DNA from: Rebecca billardiae RCC1528
Taxonomy: Eukaryota > Haptophyta
Assembly: GCA_965240325.2 (NCBI GenBank)
Contig: OZ251222.1
Coordinates: 3,534,001 to 3,598,000 of the forward strand
Direction of reading: 5' to 3'
Length of the DNA stretch: 64,000 nt
The position numbers and the translations under genes are program-made. How positions within the stretch are numbered: the first letter of the stretch is position 1; every line of letters starts with the position of its first letter. The notes beneath the pieces were generated by a model. That model saw only the letters and a program-made list of their open reading frames with translations, was not told where the DNA came from and did not search any database. Shown here piece by piece: positions 40,091 to 50,600 of the stretch.

Positions 40091-40762
40091 TCATGCGCGA
40101 CTCATCGTGCTCGAGAGCGGCGTGGCCGGCGTGATCTGCGGAGTGCCGTACGGGTCGGGGTCCGGCATCTCCGAGCGCTTCCACTCGCGCTGCCACATGA
40201 TCATCACGTTCATGCCCGAGAGGATGGTAATCTGGCCTGGCTCGTCGTCGACGATGTGCGAGCCGATGTTGTCCAAGTAGATGGTTCCGTCTGGTCCACG
40301 GAAGAAGATGGCCCGCTGCTCCACGGTTGGGTTCGGAACAGCCACATGCATGTCAACAGGTCTGCCGTTGTCACCCATCACTTTGTGGACTTCAGTGTGC
40401 GTGCCTCCCGACAGAATGATGGTGCTGTTCCTCGTGTTGAAGAAAGCCTCGGTGTACTGGTGCTGAGCGCTTCCCACGCTTGACTGAAGGGGCTGGACCT
40501 TCCAGTTGCCCGACAGAATCTTGTGCACGTGCTCGAGCTCGGGGCCAACGAGTTCGACGGCGCCCTTTGGGATGCCAACCACTTCCGCGGAGTGGATTTT
40601 GCGGCAGTACCACAGCGTGCACGGGTAGCAGACGAAGCAAGTGAACGCGCACGAACGGCACAGCGCTGTCCTCAGCTCGTCCCACGTCTCGTCGTCGACG
40701 AGCAGGACTTGCTTGTGCGAGCCATCCTGCGTGACGGCGAGCACCGGCACGTGGGCACCCAT
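40091..40762 (-). CDS. Protein of unknown function with Cys-rich hydrophobic patch
   Basis: 223 residues from the ATG at 40762. Third-position GC is lower than in neighbouring genes, yet the frame is open and the translation looks like a folded protein. Residues about 34-56 are CRSCAFTCFVCYPCTLWYCR: six cysteines among aromatic and aliphatic residues, typical of a membrane-associated or palmitoylated patch. The rest is beta-rich, with EVVGIPKGAVELVGPELEHV, AEQ-like polar loops and GTIYLDNIGSHIVDDEPGQI near the C-terminus. I do not recognise a family. The different codon use could mean recent acquisition, or simply low expression. Confidence 0.65.
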   Translation of the reverse strand: MGAHVPVLAVTQDGSHKQVLLVDDETWDELRTALCRSCAFTCFVCYPCTLWYCRKIHSAEVVGIPKGAVELVGPELEHVHKILSGNWKVQPLQSSVGSAQHQYTEAFFNTRNSTIILSGGTHTEVHKVMGDNGRPVDMHVAVPNPTVEQRAIFFRGPDGTIYLDNIGSHIVDDEPGQITILSGMNVMIMWQREWKRSEMPDPDPYGTPQITPATPLSSTMSRA

Positions 40763-41117
40763 GCGTGGTCAGGCAAGCCCATCGAGACGCTGGGCGAGTG
40801 CGAAAGCCTGCGTGCCGGCTCGCGACTCACGAGCGCACGCAGATGCACGGCGGACGTGATGCTCGTCGCGCGCGCACCTGCCACACGGGCTCGCCGTTGT
40901 TGATTATCCCTGGCATGCGCGGAAGGACCGCTCCCGAGCTGCTGAGTGAGGGTGCACTGCCCACCCGCACTTCGAGGTCCCGGGAATCGCCGTCACGAAA
41001 CGAGGCAGCTTTCCAGATCCGCCAATTAAATAGATGAGGTTCGTGTCAGATGCGCGGTATCCCAGTCGCTCCCGACCGACGACGATCGCCACAGAGTACT
41101 GTGCACGTTAAAAACAT

Positions 41118-41178
41118 AGTAAACTGTCTCTCGCCTGCCTGAGCTGTGTGCGTCTCTTATTCTTAGTAAACTGTAACG
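41118..41178 (-). repeat. Dispersed motif copy flanked by AGTAAACTGT direct repeats
   Basis: AGTAAACTGT at 41118-41127, then CTCTCGCCTGCCTGAGCTGT, GTGCGTCTCTTATTCTT, then AGTAAACTGT again at about 41165-41174. The flanking 10-mers are identical. They could be a target-site duplication, but the same 10-mer also follows the copy at 16206, so it may belong to the element. Confidence 0.85.
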
Positions 41179-41184
41179 GAACGG

Positions 41185-41270
41185 GGGCTGGCCAGTGTAC
41201 CTGGTAGGGCTGGAGGCTTCGGCCGCCAGTCTGATCACCCGGAGGCCGTTACAAAGGGGAATCTTAATTA
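41185..41270 (+). repeat. Partial third copy of the UUCG-hairpin repeat
   Basis: GGGGGCTGGCCAGTG, then the 24-nt hairpin at 41208-41231 and CTGATCACCCGGAG, followed by GCCGTTACAAAGGGGAATCT. TGTAACGG at 41172 and CCGTTACA at 41247 are inverted, enclosing the hairpin. Confidence 0.85.
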
Positions 41271-41321
41271 AGAGTCGTGCTATGATACTCGTACTTTTTA
41301 CCCGCCACGGGACCCCCATAC

Positions 41322-41386
41322 CCGGCAATTAGCTGATTTCAGCCGATACCTCTGATCAAAACCAGCAGCTATTAGCTAATTGCCGG
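41322..41386. repeat. 13-bp inverted repeat enclosing 39 bp
   Basis: CCGGCAATTAGCT (41322-41334) and AGCTAATTGCCGG (41374-41386) are exact reverse complements. The size resembles a very short MITE or hairpin. Confidence 0.85.
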
Positions 41387-41695
41387 TCGGATGCGGCCCG
41401 AGTGCGCAGCAAACCCTTGGTACATTATGGTACGTATTATTGTATCATGGGATTGTTGTTCCTCGGAAACAAAGTGCGAGCGGCAGCCAGCGCTCGGGCC
41501 GAGCGCGCGGCAAGAAGAAGGGCCGCTCGAAGCCGACAGACGCGCGGTGAGAGATGGATCCCAAGAACACTGTCACATATGTACGTCGTAGTAGTGCCGA
41601 TGTGCGCTGGCGCGATGATGACGCTTGATGACTATCCTGGCACGAGCGAGGAGTAGCTTAAGAGCAAGCACGCGATGAGAGAGGCAGAGCGCAGC

Positions 41696-44600
41696 TCACA
41701 CCGGCAGCGTGCTCGGTGACATCGCGGTGACCGATCCGCTGGCACCAGCAGTCGTCGGACCACTTGCCGGCATCGCGCGAGTCGGCAGCGAGCGGCCATG
41801 ATCTGACGAGTTTGTCGTTGTGCCCTCGCGCACCAGGCGCGGCGCAGAGCTCGAGCGCCGGGCAGTCCGCGGCCGCGGGGCGGCCGCGGCGGCGAGGAAG
41901 TTGGACACGCTTTGGCTGCGGCTGGAGCTGGAGAGCCCGCGGCTGAGGCCGCTGCCCAGCGCGCGGCTGGCCTGAGGCGGGCCGCTCGGGCGCCGCTCAG
42001 AGTGCGAGGTGGCGCGGGCGGCTGTGCTCTGCCCGGCGGTCACCGGCAGCTCGGGCTCCGAGGAAGGCAAGAGGCCGAGCGCGCTCAGGTTAGCGCCAAT
42101 CGACAACTTGATCGAGGTGAGGATGCTCGTCCCGTTCTGCGGCGCGCGCATCGCGTTCAGCTCCTCGCGTGCCAGCCTGGCGCGCACGGCCGACTGGATG
42201 CGCACGGCCGCCTGCTGCTGCCGCTGGATCTGCGCACGTGGCGCGCGCAGAGGCGGCGGGTGCGAGGGCGCGCGGTGGAAGAGGGCGCGAGAGGGCGGAT
42301 GGGGATGGGCCGGTGAGCATGCTGCTGGGCATATGGTGACGCGCCCGGCTGCTCTTGACCCCGAGCGGTCGGCACGGTGCTCGCCGGGCGCACGCAGCGC
42401 GTCAGCTGCAGGCCCGGGGCCGCACGCACCTCCAAGAATGCCTTCCGGCGGCGGCGGAGGACGATGAACGCCAGCGTGCAGCTGCCCACGAAGCACACGA
42501 TGCTCGCTACCAAGCCGAGGATCGTCTGCGCGCGCGCGGCGGAGGGCACGGCGGCGGAGGGGTCACGCGTGTGGTGCGGCGGGGCGTGAGCACGGGCCCT
42601 TGCGCGAGCCTCTCTCGCACGCGCGCACGGCTGCGCGGCGCGTGCGCGCGCGCGCGCATGCGCGCACCGGCAGCACGGCTTCGATCTGTGGGCTCTGCTG
42701 CCCTGCCGTGCTCGCCTGCTCCGCTGGCGGTGGAGCGCCAGGCGGCGGCGGGGCTGGCGTGGCCGCGTCAGCGCCCGGCGGTGGCGCGCTCCGAGGCGGA
42801 GGCGAGGGCGTCGGCTGCGGCGAGGGCTCAGGAGGCGGCGAGCGCGGCGGCTGAAGCGGCGGCGGCTTCGGCGAGGGCGGCGGCTTCGGCGAGGGCGGTG
42901 GCGGCGGCGGCTGCGCCGGGCTGGGCGGTGGGTTCGGCGGCGAGCTCGGCGGCGGCGGCGGCGAGTGGAACTGGCACGAGAGGTCGTCGAACGTCGCGAG
43001 CGGGTCGTAGTTGATTGCGGCCGAGTCGCGGCAGCCGCCGCGCGTGCACGCGCCCGTGTCCACCGTGGCGAGCGAGTCGTAGTTGTCAGCGTTCGAGTCG
43101 GTGCAGCCGGGCACGGGGTACACGCAGCTGTCGGGTGTCGTCGCCGTCGAGTCGTAGTTCTCCGCGCTCGAGTCGGTACAGCCGAGGTACTGGCAGCCGC
43201 CGTTGTCCACCTCCGCGCTCGATCGGAAGTTGACCGCGTTCGGGTCGGTACAGCCGGCGATAGGGAACGTGCACGTGCCGTCGGGCTGGTTGGCGGTGGA
43301 GTCGTAGTTGGCCGCAGCCGGGTTGGTGCAGCCGAGGTAGACGCACGCCGCCTCGTCGAGGAGCGTCGCGCTCGAGTCGTAGTTGTCCGCCGCCTCGAGC
43401 GTGCAGCCGAGCACCTCGGGCACGCAGCTGCCGTCGTCGGCCGTCGCCGTCGAGTCGAAGTTGCGCGCGCGGCTGTCTGCGCAGCCGGGCACGACGCAGC
43501 TGCCGTCGTCCGTGTCGGCGGTGGAGTCGTAGTTGTCCCCGGCCGGGTCGGTGCAGCCGCGCACGGGGCACACGCAGCTGCCGTCGTCGACGGTCGCGCT
43601 CGGGTCGAAGCCGGCGCACGCCGAGTTGGTGCAGCCCGCAAAGACGCAGCTGCCGTCGTCGCGCGTCGCGCCCGCGTCGAAGTTCTCCGCGCGAGAGTCG
43701 GCGCAGCCCGCGACGGGGAGGACGCACGTGCCGTCGCTCGCCGAGGCGGTCGAGTCGTAGTTGAGCGCGGCCGGGTCTGTGCACCCAAAGTACACGCACT
43801 CGCCGCTGTCGACGTCCGCGCCGGGATCGTAGTTGGACGCGGCCGGGTCGAGGCAGCCGACCGTCGCGACGTTCACGCAGTCGTTCGAGTCGACGGTGGC
43901 GATGGACTTGTAGTTCTCGGCGAGCGGGTTGAGGCAGCCGGTGATCACGCACGAGCCGTCGTCAGCGTCCGCCGCCGAGTCGTAGTTGTCCGCGACCGAG
44001 TCCGTGCAGCCCTCGACCGGCAGCACGCACGAGCCCGCGGCGTCAACGTCGGCGGTCGAGTCGTAGTTGGTCGCGGCCGGGTTGGTGCAGCCCGAGTAGA
44101 GGCACGAGCCGTCGTCCGCGTCGGCGGAGGCGACGAAGTTGACGGCGGCGGCGTCGGTGCAGCCGGGCTTGGGGTACACGCAGCTGCCGTCGTTCTGCGT
44201 CGCCGTCGGGTCGTAGTTCTTCGCGCTGCTGAGCGTGCAGCCGGCGAACGCGCAGCTGCCGTCGTCGACGGTCGCGAACGCCTCGTAGTTGAGCGCGGCC
44301 GAGAAGGGGCAGCCGCGCAGCACGCCCGCGCACGAGTTGTCGTCAAGCGTGGCGCGCGAGTCGTAGTTGGCGGCGTTGGGCTCGGTGCAGCCGGGGCGCA
44401 CGCAGCTGCCGTCCTCGTCCGTCGCCGCCGCGTCGAAGTTCGTCGCCGCCGAGTCGGTGCAGCCCGGGACGGAGAAGGCGCACGAGCCGTCGTTGGTCGT
44501 CGCCTCCGACCAGTAGTTGGCAGCGGCCGTGTTCGTGCAGCCGGGGAGGGCGCACGAGCCGTCGTCCGCCTCGGCGAGCGCGTTGTAGTTGGTCGCGCGC

Positions 44601-47600
44601 GAGTCGGTGCAGCCGCGTACCGGGTACGTGCACGAGCCGTCGTCCGTGTTCGCGGCCGAGTCGAAGTTGGCCGCGGCCGGGTCGATGCAGCCGCGCGCCG
44701 CGTACGCGCACGCGCCGCTCGGCACGGTCGCGAGCGCGTCGAAGTTGGTCGCGGACGAGTCGGTGCAGCCGACGACGTCGTAGCGACAGACCGCGTCGCC
44801 CTGCGCGGTGGCGGCAGAGTTGTAGTTCGACGCGCCCTCGTCCAGGCAGCCGAAGACCGTGAGCACGCACGACCCGTCGTTCACGGTCGCGCGCGCGTCG
44901 AAGTTGGTCGCGCTCGGCTCGGTGCAGCCGGCGTACTCGCACGAGTCGTCGTCGAGCGTCGCGGCGGTGTCGAAGGTGATCGCATCCGGGTCGGTGCAGC
45001 CGGGCAGCGGGCAGCTCGACGCGCCGTACGTCCGGACCAGCGGGCTGTCGTCGCACGACGCCTGCAGCGCGCGCGAGCCCTGGCGCGGGCGCGCGAAGAG
45101 GCGCCGAGAGCGGCGAGCGTCCGGCTGCGCCCACGCGTCGATGACCGCGGCCGATCGCGCGCCGAGCGTGTCGGCCGCGGCGGCGAGCTCCGCGTCGGTC
45201 GGCGCGGAGGAGGCGAGCCCGAGCGCCTCGCGCACGTTGGCCAGCGCCTGCTGCGCGCCCGCCGCCGTGCCCATCGGCGTGACGATCTCGCCCGCCGCCG
45301 CCCCGCACGCGCGGTCGAGCTCGGCGAGCGCGGCCGTCTCGATGTCGGCCGAGGGCGCGCGCGCGGTGAAGAGCTGCACGGCCGCGCCGAGCAGCTCGCC
45401 GATCAGCGCCGAGGCGCGGATCACGTGGAGCGCGCGCGCGTCGTCGGCGAGGAGCTGCTTGATCGGCCGGTACTCCGTGAGCTCCACCTCGGCCGCGAAG
45501 TCGAAGCAGCGGCTGAGCTCGGCGTGCGCGCCGCTGGAAGTCGGCGCGGGCGGCGCCGCGCGCTCGAGCACGTGCACGAGCAGCGTGGTGAGGGGCGAGA
45601 CGGTGGCCGAGGTGATGGGCGCGCGGAGGGCGTAGAGGAGCGCGGTGCCGTCGAGCGTGTCGCGGCACTGCTCCGACGCGTCGACGCGCAGCGTTGCGTC
45701 GAGCTGCGAGTACGCCAGCTCGAACGCGCCGTTCGTGCCCGTCACGGCCTCGCCGACCTGCGCGCCGGCCGCGCCGCCGATCGCCTTGACGACGCACTGC
45801 CGGCGCTGCGCGACCACCTGCACGACGCCCTTGGCGTACGCGAACTCGCACGAGCCGTCGTTGAAGTCGGCGGTCGGGTCGTAGTTGAGCGCGGTTGAGA
45901 CCGTGCAGCCCTGGAACTGGCAGTCGGCCGGCAGCGTCGCGTCGGACACGTAGTTGACCGCGTTCGAGTCGACGCAGCCGATCAGGTGCGCGACGCACGA
46001 GCCGTCGTCCAGCGTCGCGTCCACGTCGTAGTTGCGCGCGCTCACGTCGGTGCAGCCGGGGACGACGCAGCTAGGCGACTCGAACTCGGCGTTCGCGTCG
46101 GAGTTGTAGTTGGTCGCGCGCGAGTCGGTGCAGCCGAACACCTTCGCCACGCACGAGCCGTCGTCCACGTTCGCGAGCGAGTCGTAGTTGAGCGCCGTGC
46201 GCGACGTGCAGCCGAGCACGGCGGCGATGCAGCCGCCGTTGTCCCGCGTCGCGTCCGAGCGGAAGTTGAGCGCGGTCGGGTCGGTGCAGCCGAGCACGGG
46301 GAAGACGCAGCCGCCGTTGTCAACCGTCGCGGTCGAGTCGAAGTTGAGCGCGCCCGTCGCGAGGCAGCCGGGGTGCGGCAGGATGCACGAGCCGTCGTCC
46401 ACCGTCGCAGCGGAGAGGAAGTTGAGCGCGGCGGGTGCGGTGCAGCCGTCGACCTCGAAGACGCAGCTGCCATCGTCCAAGGTGGCGCTCGGGACGAAGT
46501 TGGTGGCGCGGGAGGCCATGCAGCCGGGCACAGAGAGCACGCAGCTGCCGTCGTCCACGTTGGCGTCCGAGCGGAAGTTAAGCGCGGCCGAGTCGGCGCA
46601 GCCCGCGATCGCCGCCACGCACGCGCCCTCGCGCAGCGTGTTGGCGAGCGGGTCGTAGTTGAGCGCGCTCGGGTCGGTGCAGCCCTCGACGACGAAGACG
46701 CACGCGTCGGGCACGGCGTCGACGTTGGCGCGCGAGTTGTAGTTGAGCGCCGCGCTCGCGCGGCAGCCGGGGCGCGGCAGCTCGCACGGCGTGGACTCGA
46801 GCTGCACGGTCGCCTCCGAGTCGAAGTTGAGCGCGTCCGGGTTGCGGCAGCCCGGCGCGTACGGCACGCACGCGCTCGGCGCGCTCTCGATCTCGAGCGC
46901 GGAGGAGTCGTAGTTGAGGCTGCCAGGCACGTTGCACTTGAGCTGCGCGAAGCTGCAGCTCCCGTCGTACACGGTGGCGCTCGGGTCGTAGTTGGTCGCG
47001 GAGGGCGCGGTGCAGCCGGGCACGGCGTACGTGCAGCCGCCGCTGTCCTGCGTCGCGTCCGCGCGGAAGTTGGACGCGGCCGAGTCGGTGCAGCCGAGCA
47101 CGGGGTACACGCAGCTGCCGTCGTTGGCCGTCGCGTCCGGGTCGTAGTTGGTCGCGCTCGGCGCGTTGCACCCGCTGATCACGCACGTGCCGCTCGACAC
47201 CGTCGCGAGCGGGTCGTAGTTGGACGCGCGCGTGTCCGTGCAGCCGGCGCGCGGGAAGACGCACGCGCCCGCGAGCAGCCGGTTGGCCGTCGGGTCGTAG
47301 TTGGTCGCGGCGGTGCTCGTGCAGCCGTAGAACTCGCAGCTGCCGTCGTCGAGCGTCGCGCCCGAGGCGTAGTTGGCCGCATCCGCGTCCGTGCACCCGC
47401 GGCAGCTCGTCAGGTCGCAACCGCTGAAGACGGTGGCGCTCGGGTTGTAGTCGCACGCGGCGCTCAGCGTGCAGCCGGGCACGTCAAACACGCAGCTGCC
47501 GTCGTCCGTGTCCGCGCCCGAGTCGAAGTTGGCCGCGTCCGGGTCGACGCAGCCGAGCGTGTACGGCGCGCACCCGCCGAACGCGTTGGCGAGCGAGTGG

Positions 47601-50600
47601 TAGTCTGGCGCCCACGAGTCCGTGCAGCCCATGACCACGTACTGGCAGACGATGTCGCCCGGCGACGTCGCGTCCGAGCGGTAGTTGGACGCAGCCGGGT
47701 CGGTGCAGCCGAACACGGGGTACGCGCAGCAGCCCGGCTCGGCGGCAGAGCAGCCGTACGCGAGCGAGTCGTAGTTCACCGCGATCGGGTCGATGCATCC
47801 GACGCGGGGCGGCGGGGACGAGGGCGGCGGCGGCGACGGCGGCGGCGACGGCGGCGGCGACGGCGGCGGGCTCGGCGGCCCGGCCGGCGGCGCGGCCGGC
47901 GGCGGAGGCTGACGAGGCGCGGACGTGGGCGGCGGCGAGGGCGGCGAGGGCGGCGGATGGGCGGGCGGCGGGCTCGGCGGTGGCGACGGCGGCGGCGGCG
48001 GCGGGCTCGGCGGCGGAGACGGCGGCTGCGACGGCGGCGGGCTCGGCGGTGGCGACGGCGGCGGCGGCGGCGGGCTCGGCGGCGGAGATGGCGGCTGCGA
48101 CGGCGGCGGGCTCGGCGGTGGCGAGGGTGGTGGCAGTGGCGGCGGGCTCGGCGGTGGTGACGGTGGAGCCGATGGCGGCGGCGATGGCGGCGGGCTGGGC
48201 GGAGGCGGCGGTGGCGGGCTGGGTGGCGGCGATGGCGGCGGGCTCGGCGGTGGTGGCGGCGGAGGGCTCGGCGGCGGCGGGCTCGGCGGTGGGCTCGGCG
48301 GCGGCGAGGGCGGTGGCGAGGGCGGTGGCGGTGGCGGCAAGCTCGGCGGCACCGACGGCGGCGGGCTCGGCGGCGGTGGCGGCGGTGGGCTCGGCGGCGG
48401 CGGGCTCGGCGGAGGGCTCGGCGGTGGCGAGGGTGGTGGCGATGGCGGCGGGCTCGGCGGCGGGCTCGGCGGCGGAGGGCTCGGCGGCGGCGGGCTCGGC
48501 GGCGGGCTCGGCGGCGGCGAGGGTGGTGGCAATGGCGGCGGGCTCGGCGGTGGTGACGGTGGAGCCGATGGCGGCGGCGATGGCGGCGGGCTGGGCGGAG
48601 GCGGCGGTGGCGGGCTGGGCGGCGGCGAGGGCGGCGGGCTCGGCGGCGGAGACGGCGGTGGAGGGCTCGGCGGCGGCGGGCTCGGCGGCGGGCTCGGCGG
48701 CGGCGAGGGTGGTGGCAATGGCGGCGGGCTCGGCGGTGGTGACGGTGGAGCCGATGGCGGGGGCGATGGCGGCGGGCTGGGCGGAGGCGGCGGTGGCAAG
48801 CTGGGTGGCGGCGATGGCGGCGGGCTCGGCGGCGGGCTCGGCGGCGGAGGGCTCGGCGGCGGCGGGCTCGGCGGAGGGCTCGGCGGCGGCGAGGGTGGTG
48901 GCAATGGCGGCGGGCTCGGCGGTGGTGACGGTGGAGCCGATGGCGGCGGCGATGGGGGCGGGCTGGGCGGAGGTGGCGGTGGCGGGCTGGGTGGCGGCGA
49001 GGGCGGCGGGCTCGGCGGCGGAGACGGCGGTGGAGGGCTCGGCGGCGGCGGGCTCGGCGGCGGGCTCGGCGGCGGCGAGGGTGGTGGCAGTGGCGGCGGG
49101 CTCGGCGGTGGTGACGGTGGAGCCGATGGCGGCGGCGATGGGGGCGGGCTGGGCGGAGGCGGCGGTGGCGGGCTGGGTGGCGGCGAGGGCGGCGGGCTCG
49201 GCGGCGGGCTCGGCGGCGGCGAAGGTGGTGGCAGTGGCGGCGGGCTTGGCGGTGGTGACGGTGGAGCCGATGGCGGCGGGCTCGGCGGTGGCGATGGCGG
49301 CGGCGGCGGCGGGCTCGGCGGCGGAGGGCTTGGCGGCGGCGGGCTCGGCGGCGGGCTCGGCGGCGGCGAGGGTGGTGGCAATGGCGGCGGGCTCGGCGGT
49401 GGTGACGGTGGAGCCGATGGCGGCGGCGATGGCGGCGGGCTGGGCGGAGGCGGCGGTGGTGGGCTGGGTGGCGGCGAGGGCGGCGGAAGCGGTGGCGGGC
49501 TCGGCGGCGGAGGGCTCGGCGGCGGCGGGCTTGGCGGCGGGCTCGGCGGCGGCGAGGGTGGTGGCAGTGGCGGCGGGCTCGGCGGTGGTGACGGTGGAGC
49601 CGATGGCGGCGGGCTCGGCGGTGGCGACGGCGGCGGCGGCGGCGGGCTCGGCGGCGGAGGGCTCGGCGGCGGCGGGCTCGGCGGCGGGCTCGGCGGCGGC
49701 GAGGGTGGTGGCAGTGGCGGCGGGCTCGGCGGTGGTGACGGTGGAGCCGATGGCGGCGGGCTCGGCGGTGGCGACGGCGGCGGCGGCGGCGGGCTCGGCG
49801 GCGGAGATGGCGGCTGCGACGGCGGCGGGCTCGGCGGTGGCGACGGCGGCGGCGGCGGCGGGCTCGGCGGCGGAGACGGCGGCTGCGACGGCGGCGGGCT
49901 CGGCGGTGGCGACGGCGGCGGCGGCGGCGGGCTTGGCGGCGGAGATGGCGGCTGCGATGGCGGCGGGCTCGGCGGTGGCGACGGAGGCGGCGGCGGCGGG
50001 CTTGGAGGCGGAGATGGCGGCGGCGAGCTGGGCGGCGGCGACGGCGGCGGCGGCGGCGGTGAGCTCGGTGGCGGCGACGGTGGCGGCGGCGGCGGCGAGC
50101 TCGGTGGCGGGCTCGGCGGTGGCGGCGGCGGCGAGCTCGGTGGCGGGCTCGGCGGCGGCGGCGGCGGCGAGCTGGGCGGCGGCGACGGCGGCGGCGGCGG
50201 CGGCGAGCTGGGCGGCGGGCTTGGCGGAGGCGGCGGCGGCGAGCTCGGTGGCGGGCTCGGAGGCGGCGGCGGCGGCGAGCTCGGTGGCGGGCTCGGCGGC
50301 GGCGGCGGCGGCGAGCTGGGCGGCGGCGACGGCGGCGGCGGCGGCGGTGAGCTCGGTGGCGGCGACGGTGGCGGCGGCGGCGGCGAGCTCGGTGGCGGGC
50401 TCGGCGGTGGCGGCGGCGGCGAGCTCGGTGGCGGGCTCGGCGGCGGCGGCGGCGGCGAGCTGGGCGGCGGCGACGGCGGCGGCGGCGGCGGCGAGCTGGG
50501 CGGCGGGCTCGGAGGCGGGGGCGGCGGCGAGCTCGGTGGCGGGCTCGGTGGCGGCGGCGGCGGCGAGCTGGGCGGCGGCGACGGCGGCGGCGGCGGCGGC

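Larger units (their letters stand above)
40763..41695. other. Intergenic with several small inverted repeats
   Basis: Holds a dispersed-motif copy (41118-41178), a partial copy of the hairpin repeat (41185-41270) and a 13-bp inverted repeat (41322-41386). No gene is supported. The left end is the 5' flank of the Cys-rich gene and the right end the 3' flank of the giant gene. Confidence 0.55.
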
